Positions 26,346 to 33,903 of a stretch of DNA of 64,000 bases are shown piece after piece. The stretch comes from an uncultured Alphaproteobacteria bacterium (GTDB taxonomy: Bacteria; Pseudomonadota; Alphaproteobacteria; RF32; CAG-239): NCBI GenBank assembly GCA_944390275.1, contig CALXPL010000001.1, forward strand, positions 186,001 to 250,000. Reading direction: 5' to 3'. The notes under the pieces were generated by a model. That model worked only from the letters and a program-made list of their open reading frames with translations, had not been told where the DNA came from and made no database searches. The translations under genes were made by a program, and so were the position numbers. How positions within the stretch are numbered: position 1 is the stretch's first letter; every line of letters starts with the position of its first letter.

Positions 26346-26942
26346 CTACTCTTCAAGATATTTTTTAAATCCCTTTTTTCTTTGCCATTCTATTCCATCA
26401 CAGTAAAAATATTTCTTTGCTCTTTCTAACTTATTATATTCTGCTTTATCTCGCCATCCAATTATTTTCGCGGGATTTCCTCCAACTATTGCACATGAAG
26501 GAATCGATTTTGTTACAACGCTTCCGGCGGCTACAATCGCCCCTTCTTCTATCTTAACTCCCGATAAAATAAAACTTTGCGCTCCAATCCAAACATTCTT
26601 TCCTATATAGACTTCTTCCAAATATCCAATTTTATCAAAGGGAAGTGCTTGAGCGTGTTTAAAATTATGACTTGTGGTCAAAACGGTTATATCTGCGGCA
26701 AAAGTAGCATTATCCTCTATGGTTATTCCTCCTTCGGCAAAAATTTTTACCCCCTTACCTATATAAACATTTTTTCCCATTTTTATATTTTCTGGACTAT
26801 GCAATATCGCTTCTCTGCTAATATGACATTCGGAATATTGCTCCTGAAACATAAAATAATGCTGATTTTTATTCCTTAATTTACGTCTTAATGACTTTAT
26901 CGGAATCATGTTAATTAAAAATTTTTTTAATCTATATGACAT
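26346..26942 (-). CDS. Hexapeptide-repeat acetyltransferase
   Basis: 198 aa left-handed beta-helix acyltransferase of the maltose/galactoside O-acetyltransferase kind (WcaF/WbbJ-like). Hexapeptide runs include IKMGKNVYIGKGVKIFAEGG and VWIGAQSFILSGVKIEEGAIVAAGSVVTKSI; TTSHNF gives the catalytic His. The N-terminus is unusual: residues 6-25 (KKFLINMIPIKSLRRKLRNK) form a hydrophobic/basic segment of the IPxKxxRK type shared with its neighbours. Last gene of the glycan cluster, seven bases after the GT8 gene. Acceptor sugar unknown. Confidence 0.88.
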   Translation of the reverse strand: MSYRLKKFLINMIPIKSLRRKLRNKNQHYFMFQEQYSECHISREAILHSPENIKMGKNVYIGKGVKIFAEGGITIEDNATFAADITVLTTSHNFKHAQALPFDKIGYLEEVYIGKNVWIGAQSFILSGVKIEEGAIVAAGSVVTKSIPSCAIVGGNPAKIIGWRDKAEYNKLERAKKYFYCDGIEWQRKKGFKKYLEE

Positions 26943-26949
26943 GGCTTCT

Positions 26950-27915
26950 TTAAAAATTTCCTCTTAGTATATTTCGAAACTTTTTCCTATAGCTCTTTAT
27001 CGGTGTTATTCGACTTAAAAGATACCATATCGGATTTAAACAGCGCAGAAGTTTCTTTTTTCTTTGTTTAATTTGATATTCACCAAAATATGGTGATTGC
27101 TTTATATATTCAAAATAATCCTTTTCCGGTTTTAACTTCTTCCACATTTTAATGATATTCCCGGCATAATGAACTATTATCGGTTTTTCTATTGCGGCAT
27201 CAATCTCTGCATCAGAGTAAACATTTTTCAAAAATTGATATTCCTGTGTCTGTTGATATTTCCCATAATAAATATTTTCTAAAACGCAATACTCAAAACC
27301 CAGAGGTTTAATTTTATTACAAGATAAATTCATCACCTCTAAGTCAAACATCTTTAATTTTTCTCTGTACTTTTTCATATTATCAAAAAAGCGTTCAATG
27401 ATATTGTCTTCCTTACACTTTTTGTTATTAAAAACTATCAGTCCTGAAAAATAAATATAATTTCCTTTATAAGCAGGAAAATGTTGATGAATTCCGTTTA
27501 TTTCATCTGTTCTTTCCGCGGCAACAGCTCCTATTTGATAATTTGTTAGATTTTGCCCATAAAGATTGCTCAAATCACCTTTGAACATCACATCTACGTC
27601 GGAATATATTACCTTATCATACTCCGGTATTAATTCTGGAATAATTAAACGATAATAGACTTCATATGGCCATGCTGTCGATTTGGGAGCTTTTGAAAAT
27701 CTTTGATTATCTATTTGCAGAAAATTTATTGCTGCGTGAGAATTTGCTAAATTTGCAAAATCTTTTTTCGTTTCTTCACTTAAATTCGAATATAAAATAT
27801 AAATTTGATAAAATGTTTGTCGGGAAGCATTATCTATTAACGATTTTATTGCAATCCATGCCGGTAATTTAAAATTTTCATCAAAACTAAACGCTATGGG
27901 AATTGATTTGTTCAT
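26950..27915 (-). CDS. Glycosyltransferase family 8
   Basis: 321 aa GT-A fold retaining glycosyltransferase like LPS galactosyl/glucosyltransferases. IPIAFSFDENFKLPAWIAI is the GT8 start, and YSDVDVMFKGDLS holds the metal-binding DVD. HYAGNIIKMW near residue 250 is the conserved GT8 C-terminal motif. The last 20 residues (302-321) contain ITPIKSYRKKFRN, the IPxKxxRK-type element. Its ATG directly abuts the stop of the upstream glycosyltransferase. Confidence 0.92.
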   Translation of the reverse strand: MNKSIPIAFSFDENFKLPAWIAIKSLIDNASRQTFYQIYILYSNLSEETKKDFANLANSHAAINFLQIDNQRFSKAPKSTAWPYEVYYRLIIPELIPEYDKVIYSDVDVMFKGDLSNLYGQNLTNYQIGAVAAERTDEINGIHQHFPAYKGNYIYFSGLIVFNNKKCKEDNIIERFFDNMKKYREKLKMFDLEVMNLSCNKIKPLGFEYCVLENIYYGKYQQTQEYQFLKNVYSDAEIDAAIEKPIIVHYAGNIIKMWKKLKPEKDYFEYIKQSPYFGEYQIKQRKKKLLRCLNPIWYLLSRITPIKSYRKKFRNILRGNF

Positions 27916-29112
27916 TTATTTTCCTTCCCTTATTGCTTGTATTGTTTCTGATAAGTTTCTTAATGACTTTTTATAAACTTTATCTTGATGAAGTTCTAAA
28001 TTTTTTATCATTTCGGCATAATTCTTTTTATCCATTTCTATGGCTTTTTTCATTGCTTCATATAATTTATTTCCTTGATAAATTATTGAATCCTTTTCGC
28101 TAAAACCATAAACATCTGCAAACGTTTTTTCGATTAACATTGGTGTTGCTAATCCCAATGACAGTTGTTTTGACCCCGTTGTTGTTCCTTTTTTGTAACT
28201 TTCTTGCTGCGGGCTTTCCGGATCCAATAGCGCTAGTAAAAAGTCACTCTCCATACAGTTCTGATACATATCTTTGAAATTTAATCGTCCTAATTTCTTT
28301 ATGTGTTTTTTCAAATGTTCCGGTATTTCCATTCCGCCAGAACCAATTACTTTAACTTCAAAATTATCTATTCCTTCCGAAATCAGTTTTTCTATCGAAT
28401 CGATTAATTGATTACAATTCCTTGTATTTGGAGATAGACGTCCTATCATTACAAACTGCGTTTTATCACTTTTACTATGATTCTCTCTTTTGCCAAAATA
28501 TATTGGGCACAGTAACTTAGCCTTACCTTCGGCTAAAGGAAACTCATTGAGAACAAATAATCTTTTTCCTAAATATTTTTCTTGTTCTTTATAGGGTACT
28601 ATGTTTTGACAATTATGATAGATACCAAAGCACCCATACCTACTTTGGGGTTCATACCCAAGATAGTCAAAGTATCTTTCTTTTGTTTCTTGATAATCAA
28701 ATGATGAAATAAAGGTAAAATCATATTGTTTTATAATTTGATTTTTTAATATTGATATAATTCTCCATTTTTGCAGAGGATATATATCCGGAAGCTCCTC
28801 TTTGCCAAATAGAGCAAAAGGATTTTCTTCATAATTACCTATGCGCATCAGAACATCCACATGATATCCTAAGTCTTGCCAATATTTTACAAAACCAGGA
28901 ATAATTTCTCCGTGATAATTATTTGGCTCTGCAATTAAAACACTTTTTTCTTGTATTTTATGTTTCAAAAAATCTTCGTAATAATGATTATATTTTTTAT
29001 AGTTTGATTTTATTTTATTCCAATTAAATTCTTTTAACGAAGCAATAGCTCTTTTCCTTGTTTTTTTTAGTGGAATCCAGCAGCATAAAAGTTGAGCCGT
29101 TTGTTTCTTCAT
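27916..29112 (-). CDS. Glycosyltransferase, GT4-like
   Basis: 398 aa. N-terminal residues 8-22 (LLCCWIPLKKTRKRA) are the IPxKxxRK element. The middle shows a Rossmann pattern (SVLIAEPNNYHGEIIPGFVKYW, LGYHVDVLMRIG), and the C-terminal half has FVMIGRLSPNTRNCNQLIDSIEKL, VKVIGSGGMEIPEHL and DFLLALLDPESP, resembling the nucleotide-sugar-binding half of GT-B enzymes. Sugar and linkage unknown. First gene of a tight three-gene surface-glycan operon with GAGG ahead of the ATG. Confidence 0.78.
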   Translation of the reverse strand: MKKQTAQLLCCWIPLKKTRKRAIASLKEFNWNKIKSNYKKYNHYYEDFLKHKIQEKSVLIAEPNNYHGEIIPGFVKYWQDLGYHVDVLMRIGNYEENPFALFGKEELPDIYPLQKWRIISILKNQIIKQYDFTFISSFDYQETKERYFDYLGYEPQSRYGCFGIYHNCQNIVPYKEQEKYLGKRLFVLNEFPLAEGKAKLLCPIYFGKRENHSKSDKTQFVMIGRLSPNTRNCNQLIDSIEKLISEGIDNFEVKVIGSGGMEIPEHLKKHIKKLGRLNFKDMYQNCMESDFLLALLDPESPQQESYKKGTTTGSKQLSLGLATPMLIEKTFADVYGFSEKDSIIYQGNKLYEAMKKAIEMDKKNYAEMIKNLELHQDKVYKKSLRNLSETIQAIREGK

Positions 29113-29193
29113 TTAACACCTCATTTAATTGTTAGAATATTTTATATTTAACAAAATTTATTTTTACGGTCAATTCAATTATCTTCAGCAAAA

Positions 29194-29220
29194 AATAAAG
29201 CCGCAAATCGCGGCTTTATT
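29194..29220 (-). terminator. Terminator of the parAB operon
   Basis: Perfect 11-bp GC-rich stem (AATAAAGCCGC / GCGGCTTTATT) with a 5-base loop. On the minus strand it begins right at the parB stop codon and is followed by a U-run. Confidence 0.93.
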
Positions 29221-30233
29221 TAATCTATTATTTTCATGGTAAATTTTTCTTCTTTTTTGGGTTCTTCTTCCTGTGTTTTTAATGCAATTGTTTGTGGATT
29301 TTTTCTTTTTTGCTCCAATAAATCTATTATCATATCTAATTCTGCTATTGATGCATATTGAAGTATAACTTTTCCACTTCCTTGCTTTCCTTGATTTATT
29401 TTTATCCTTAAGCCCAAAGTTTTGTTTAAAGATTTTTCGATATCTAATATATCTGGGTTAATTGTTTTTGTTTCTTTTGTTTCTGTTTGACCCTTTTTTA
29501 TTTTGCTGATTAAATCCTCAACTTGCCTTACATTCAAATCTTTTTTTATTATAATTTGTGCAATTTCTTCAGCATTTTCCAATCCAACCAAATTTCGCGC
29601 ATGACCTGCCGATAGTTTTCCTTCTTTTACCAAGTTTTTAACAACTTCCGGTAAATCTAATAATCTTAATGTATTCGCAATATGGCTGCGTGATTTTCCG
29701 ATTATTTTTGATAAGGCTTCTTGTGTGTGCGAAAATTCATTTATCAGTCTTTGTAATCCTTCTGCTTCTTCTATTGCTGATAAATTTTCACGAAGTAAAT
29801 TTTCAACAAGAGCAACTTCCAAAACTTCTTGGTCACTCATTTCTTTGACAATTATCGGAACTTCTTTCAGCCCTGCTATCTTTGATGCTCTTAACCGTCT
29901 TTCTCCGGCTATTAATTCATATCTCTCTTTATTTTTACGAACTAACAAAGGTTGAAGAACACCTTTTTCCTTTATCGAATCGGCTAAGGCTTGTAATCCT
30001 TCCTCATCAAATTCAGTACGGGGTTGAAAAGGACTTATGTCTATTAATTGTATATCTGCTTTATTTGTATGGTGATTTTCTTCACTTTGTTCTTTTGGTG
30101 AAAAATCATCTAAATCAAGTCCTTCATCTCCTAAAAGTGCACCTAACCCTCTTCCCAGACTCTTTCTTTTACCGTTATTATGACTGTCGTTATCTAAATG
30201 CATATCTTTTTCTTTTGCTATTTCTTCTAACAT
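29220..30233 (-). CDS. parB: Chromosome partitioning protein ParB
   Basis: 337 aa CTP-dependent DNA clamp that loads at parS and spreads. The N-terminal SLGRGLGALLGDE is the ParA-contacting region; ISPFQPRTEFDEEGLQALA and AGERRLRASKIAGL form the ParB/Srx CTPase box; HTQEALSKIIGKSRSHIANT is the helix-turn-helix; a C-terminal dimer domain follows. Two exact parS sites lie at 31590 and 34196. Overlaps parA by seven bases. Genes for origin segregation close to the predicted oriC are the normal arrangement. Confidence 0.98.
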   Translation of the reverse strand: MLEEIAKEKDMHLDNDSHNNGKRKSLGRGLGALLGDEGLDLDDFSPKEQSEENHHTNKADIQLIDISPFQPRTEFDEEGLQALADSIKEKGVLQPLLVRKNKERYELIAGERRLRASKIAGLKEVPIIVKEMSDQEVLEVALVENLLRENLSAIEEAEGLQRLINEFSHTQEALSKIIGKSRSHIANTLRLLDLPEVVKNLVKEGKLSAGHARNLVGLENAEEIAQIIIKKDLNVRQVEDLISKIKKGQTETKETKTINPDILDIEKSLNKTLGLRIKINQGKQGSGKVILQYASIAELDMIIDLLEQKRKNPQTIALKTQEEEPKKEEKFTMKIID

Positions 30234-31006
30234 GCGATTAATTCCTTTTCTCTTTTCAAAACTTCACCTGTTAAACTTATGTAGGCTTGAGATCCTGAAC
30301 ATTTAAAGTCATAAAGCAGTACGGGTTTACCATGAGATGGCGCTTCTGATATTCTTACATTTCTGGGAATAACCGTCTGATAAACTTTTTTTCCAAAGAA
30401 ATTTCTTACATCATCTTCTACCATCTGACTTAAATTATTTCTCTTATCGTACATTGTTAAAACAACGCCCTGTAACTCTAGACCTGGATTAAATTTCTTT
30501 TTGATTAAATTTATGTTTCTTATTAAATCGGTTATTCCTTCCAAAGCTAAAAATTCACATTGCAAAGGAACTATAACAGCATTTGCCGCTACCAATGCAT
30601 TTATTGTTACCAAACTTAATGATGGCGGACAATCTATCAAAACATAATCATAATTTACAGCACTTTTTTCTATTGCTTTCTTTAATGCAAACTCTCTGTT
30701 TTCTATATCTACAAGTTCAACTTCAGCTCCTGCTAAGTCTGCTGATGAAGGTACTATCGAAAAATTTGGAATTTCAGTCCAGACAATTGCTTCTGATACT
30801 GTTTTTTCACCTAATAAAACCTCGTATGATGATGCCATTCTTCCTTTTTTATTTATTCCCATTGAGGTTGTGGCATTTCCTTGAGGATCTAAATCAATTA
30901 CCAAAACCTTTTTTCCTGTTGCAGCCATTGCCGTTGCAACATTTACCGTTGTTGTTGTCTTTCCAACACCACCCTTACGATTTGCTATGGCAATTATTCT
31001 TGGCAT
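30227..31006 (-). CDS. parA: Chromosome partitioning ATPase ParA
   Basis: 259 aa ATPase that forms the nucleoid-bound gradient pulling ParB-parS complexes. Deviant Walker A KGGVGKTTT at 11-19 with the signature lysine, DLDPQGNATTSMG, and YVLIDCPPSLS (Walker B). Starts one base after the rsmG stop with the SD aaagga, and overlaps parB. Confidence 0.98.
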   Translation of the reverse strand: MPRIIAIANRKGGVGKTTTTVNVATAMAATGKKVLVIDLDPQGNATTSMGINKKGRMASSYEVLLGEKTVSEAIVWTEIPNFSIVPSSADLAGAEVELVDIENREFALKKAIEKSAVNYDYVLIDCPPSLSLVTINALVAANAVIVPLQCEFLALEGITDLIRNINLIKKKFNPGLELQGVVLTMYDKRNNLSQMVEDDVRNFFGKKVYQTVIPRNVRISEAPSHGKPVLLYDFKCSGSQAYISLTGEVLKREKELIAC

Positions 31007-31007
31007 T

Positions 31008-31631
31008 TTATTTTCCTTTCTTTTCTAAATTTGTAATCGTTATTATTTTACCTTCTTCACTTGTTTCACTGTTTATTAACTCATATTCAAATTTCCATTT
31101 TTTTTCAGCTTCGGCTATCTCTTCGGCATATTTTTGACCTTTAGGAAATATGCATTTTGTTTTTCTACTCGAAAATTTAACGGCGTAACCCAAAAGATTA
31201 TTTAAATTGGTCATTGCTCTTGATGTTATTACATCAGCCTTTTCCGGTTTAATATTTTCAATTCTATCATTAATTATTTCAACATTGCTCAAACGACATA
31301 GTTCCGCAATATAGTTTAAATACAGCGTTTTCTTTTTTGTACTCTCTATTAATTTTATTTTTAAATACGGCGTTCTTTCATTTAAAATAATAGCTAACAC
31401 CATCCCTGGGAACCCAGCTCCTGAACCAAAATCATACATTAAATAGCTATCTTCTGGTATCAAAGGTAACAGCTGTATCGAATCTATAAAATGTCGCTCC
31501 CAAGCATCAACTAATGAAGCATTGCTGACTAAATTAAACTTTTTTTGCCATTCAACCAGCGATGCTTCATATGCTCTTAATTTTAAATATGTTTCACGTG
31601 AAACATTATTTCTTTCTAATAAATTTTTCAT
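31008..31631 (-). CDS. rsmG: 16S rRNA (guanine527-N7)-methyltransferase RsmG
   Basis: 207 aa SAM methyltransferase (formerly GidB). WERHFIDSIQLLPL and YDFGSGAGFPGMVLAI (SAM-binding loop) are diagnostic, with ITSRAMTNL and the GQKYAEEI region further on. The N-terminal NVSRET codons are exactly a parS palindrome, a placement known from other bacteria. Two copies of the TTTAAATAC repeat also fall inside (31315, 31360). Last gene before parAB. Confidence 0.97.
   Translation of the reverse strand: MKNLLERNNVSRETYLKLRAYEASLVEWQKKFNLVSNASLVDAWERHFIDSIQLLPLIPEDSYLMYDFGSGAGFPGMVLAIILNERTPYLKIKLIESTKKKTLYLNYIAELCRLSNVEIINDRIENIKPEKADVITSRAMTNLNNLLGYAVKFSSRKTKCIFPKGQKYAEEIAEAEKKWKFEYELINSETSEEGKIITITNLEKKGK
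31315..31374 (-). repeat. Two TTTAAATACNNYGTT repeats inside rsmG
   Basis: Copies at 31315-31329 (TTTAAATACAGCGTT) and 31360-31374 (TTTAAATACGGCGTT). On the coding strand they give LYLN and PYLK, a different reading frame from the VFK-encoding copies in other genes. Confidence 0.7.
31590..31605. other. parS site 1 (ParB loading site)
   Basis: Exact 16-bp palindrome TGTTTCACGTGAAACA, identical to the bacterial parS consensus, inside the 5' end of rsmG and less than 1.4 kb from the parB start. About 8.5 kb left of the predicted origin. Confidence 0.97.
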
Positions 31632-31752
31632 ACTTTCTTTATATAAATTTTCAATTTTATTTAAAACAAAATTAAAGCACTTATAAACACCTAATTATTT
31701 TTTCTTAAAAATACACATACATAAACATTGTTTTTTGAATCAAAAACTCAAC

Positions 31753-32583
31753 TTATTTACCCAATTTCCACCTTGTCTTGTAATTTAGGTCTTTTAGTAA
31801 GACTTCTGCCTTTTCAAAATTTTCCCCTATTTGTTCCGTTCTGTGTGCGTCGTCACTTATAACTATTGGAACATTTCTTTTCCCTAATTCCTTTAACATC
31901 CATGTATGAGGATGTTGTTCTCCTATTTTTCGCCATCCGCTTGTATTTAATTCAAATGGTTGTTTGTATTCATCTAACGTTTCTATTACTTTTTCTTTCC
32001 AATAATTCCACTTATCTTCACAACATAAGTTAAAAAGTTTACAAACATCTAAGTGTGCCATAAAATCAAAATATCTGCTTTTAATTGCTTCTATAATATT
32101 CCTCCAGTAATTTTTTAGCATTTCTTCTTTCTCATCATCTGCCGCTTCTAAACTTTTTATATAATATATATTACACATTTTTGTTTCATCACTTGTTCTA
32201 ATAAAATGTGTTGAGCCTATTAAATAATCCGGTTTAACTTCCGTAATTATTTTCTCAAAAGAATCTCTCCATTTTAGTGAAGGAAAAAAATCTACTTCAA
32301 AACCTGCGTAAACTTTGAATTTTTCTTTATCTGCAACTTCCTTAATTTTATCAATTGTTCTTTTAAATATGTCTTGTGCCTTATTAAAGTCAGCATGATA
32401 CATTTTATCATTTTTTGCTTGTTCACAACCATTATAAATATTAGGATGATAAATTAAATGGTTTGATATACCTAATTCGCAAAAACCTTTTGTTCTTGCA
32501 GCATTAATCATTTCTTCTATTGTATTATGCCCATCATAACAGCCAAAACTATTTGTATGAGTGTGGTAAGAAAAGTTTTGCAT
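31753..32583 (-). CDS. PHP-domain phosphoesterase (histidinol-phosphatase-like)
   Basis: PHP-superfamily metal-dependent phosphatase, 276 aa from the ATG at 32583, chosen because AAGGGTG lies upstream at SD spacing; a GTG three codons earlier is less likely. Metal ligands: N-terminal YHTHT, the FEVDF glutamate, GSTHFI, MAHLDVCK and the C-terminal ISDDAHR. Resembles HisJ-type histidinol phosphatases, but no his genes are near and the true substrate is unknown. Third gene of a PHP/HD/HD trio between rsmG and mnmG. The 121 bases to rsmG show nothing recognisable beyond AT-rich sequence. Confidence 0.85.
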   Translation of the reverse strand: MQNFSYHTHTNSFGCYDGHNTIEEMINAARTKGFCELGISNHLIYHPNIYNGCEQAKNDKMYHADFNKAQDIFKRTIDKIKEVADKEKFKVYAGFEVDFFPSLKWRDSFEKIITEVKPDYLIGSTHFIRTSDETKMCNIYYIKSLEAADDEKEEMLKNYWRNIIEAIKSRYFDFMAHLDVCKLFNLCCEDKWNYWKEKVIETLDEYKQPFELNTSGWRKIGEQHPHTWMLKELGKRNVPIVISDDAHRTEQIGENFEKAEVLLKDLNYKTRWKLGK

Positions 32584-32617
32584 ATTAATCACCCTTATTT
32601 ATCTTATTGAATTTATG

Positions 32618-32632
32618 TTTAAATACACTGTT
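32618..32632 (-). repeat. TTTAAATACNNYGTT repeat between PHP and HD genes
   Basis: TTTAAATACACTGTT, mainly intergenic, touching the stop codon of the first HD gene. Confidence 0.65.
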
Positions 32633-33251
32633 AACAAATAATATTTAAAAGTTCATATATATCTTCACTACATTTTTTATCAAAATATTTTTTAATATTC
32701 ATTACATGCTCATATTGTATTTCAATATCATCCCATGTCAAAGAATATCTTTTTACAATACCTTTCATCCGTTCTTTGATATTAACCATATTTATATCTT
32801 CAAAAAACATATCGCATAGTTGAACAAGGTAATCATAATCATTAAATTCCATACCCAACATTTTTTCTTTTGCCCATGACAACCATTCCGGTTTGTACGA
32901 TTTATAATATTTTTCATTAAAATTTGGAGCATAAAAGCTATGTGTTAAACAGATTCTAGCTACATCAGGATAACTCATTGCGTTCATTACATCATATCCT
33001 TCTTGACCATGAAATCGACCCGTCAATTTTTCCGGTTGACGTTTACCATAGTCATGCAATAAACCTAAAACATATGCTTTATCTTCATCTAATTCTTTTG
33101 TTTTTTTAGCTATTTCTTGACAGCAATAAGCTACGCCTCGACTATGAAAAATATACACATCTTTCTCGTTAAAATCAAAATTTAATTCGCGATACTTAAT
33201 TCCTTCACGCCAAATTTTTTCTGCATTTCTTATATTCGGGTATTTTTTCAT
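32631..33251 (-). CDS. HD-domain phosphohydrolase, copy 1
   Basis: 206 aa single-domain HD protein. Metal ligands: His36 (FHSRGV), His66-Asp67 in GLLHDYGKRQ, CLTHSFYA and a C-terminal Asp in LVQLCDMF. Similar in length and motif order to the next gene upstream (copy 2), so the pair probably arose by duplication followed by strong divergence. HD domains of this size act on nucleotides or phosphoesters; substrate unknown. Separated from copy 2 by 22 bases containing a repeat copy. Confidence 0.82.
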   Translation of the reverse strand: MKKYPNIRNAEKIWREGIKYRELNFDFNEKDVYIFHSRGVAYCCQEIAKKTKELDEDKAYVLGLLHDYGKRQPEKLTGRFHGQEGYDVMNAMSYPDVARICLTHSFYAPNFNEKYYKSYKPEWLSWAKEKMLGMEFNDYDYLVQLCDMFFEDINMVNIKERMKGIVKRYSLTWDDIEIQYEHVMNIKKYFDKKCSEDIYELLNIIC

Positions 33252-33266
33252 TTTAAATACTGTGTT
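33252..33266 (-). repeat. TTTAAATACNNYGTT repeat between the two HD genes
   Basis: TTTAAATACTGTGTT, placed entirely in the 22-base gap between HD copy 1 and copy 2, where it fills the ribosome-binding region of copy 1. Confidence 0.65.
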
Positions 33267-33273
33267 TTCAAAT

Positions 33274-33903
33274 TTATTTTATATTCAAAAATTCGTAAAT
33301 ATTCTCTTTACATTTTTTATCGAAATATGTCTTTATTTCATTCAATTTCTTTATTTGAGAAATTAATTTATTTTGTGGAATATTGTATCTTTTAGATATC
33401 GATTCAAAACGATATTCAATCGAACATGTTTTCCCCATATCGTTTAACATATCTGCTAATTGAAGTAATTTGTCATAGTCATCATATTCAACATCTTTAA
33501 GATAGTTTTTTGCATGTTCAAGCTGTTTTTTATTTTGAGGGTATAGGGACATATCAAAATCTTTATAATAAAAACAATGAGTGATAGATATTCTTGCTAT
33601 TTCTGTTAGATTTTTTTCATTCATATACAAATAACCTATCCACCCATGAAACGTATTTTCGGCTTGTTCATCTTTTATCCTTCCGCAATCATGTAATAAC
33701 CCGAGTATATAAGCCTTTTCAGAGTTTAAATACATTGTTTTCTTTGCAATCTCTTCCGCTATACTTCCAACTATTTGACTATGTTTACGAAAGTTATTTT
33801 CCATATTTTCTGAAAATGAATATAATGAATTATTTCGTACTTGAATTATTTCTTCAAATATTTTTTTAGCTTCTTCTCGCGTTATAAAACTATCCTTTAT
33901 CAT
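33274..33903 (-). CDS. HD-domain phosphohydrolase, copy 2
   Basis: 209 aa. His41 (FRKHSQIVG), His71-Asp72 in [20 protein letters not shown] and LLQLADML align in order with copy 1. The ends of both proteins are also alike ([13 protein letters not shown] here, KKCSEDIYELLNI in copy 1). Its start overlaps the mnmG 3' end by 14 bases, so it is translationally coupled to a core tRNA-modification gene. A repeat copy lies inside (33725), encoding MYLNSE. Confidence 0.82.
   Translation of the reverse strand: MIKDSFITREEAKKIFEEIIQVRNNSLYSFSENMENNFRKHSQIVGSIAEEIAKKTMYLNSEKAYILGLLHDCGRIKDEQAENTFHGWIGYLYMNEKNLTEIARISITHCFYYKDFDMSLYPQNKKQLEHAKNYLKDVEYDDYDKLLQLADMLNDMGKTCSIEYRFESISKRYNIPQNKLISQIKKLNEIKTYFDKKCKENIYEFLNIK
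33725..33739 (-). repeat. TTTAAATACNNYGTT repeat in HD copy 2
   Basis: TTTAAATACATTGTT, coding for TMYLN just before the HD motif. Confidence 0.6.
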
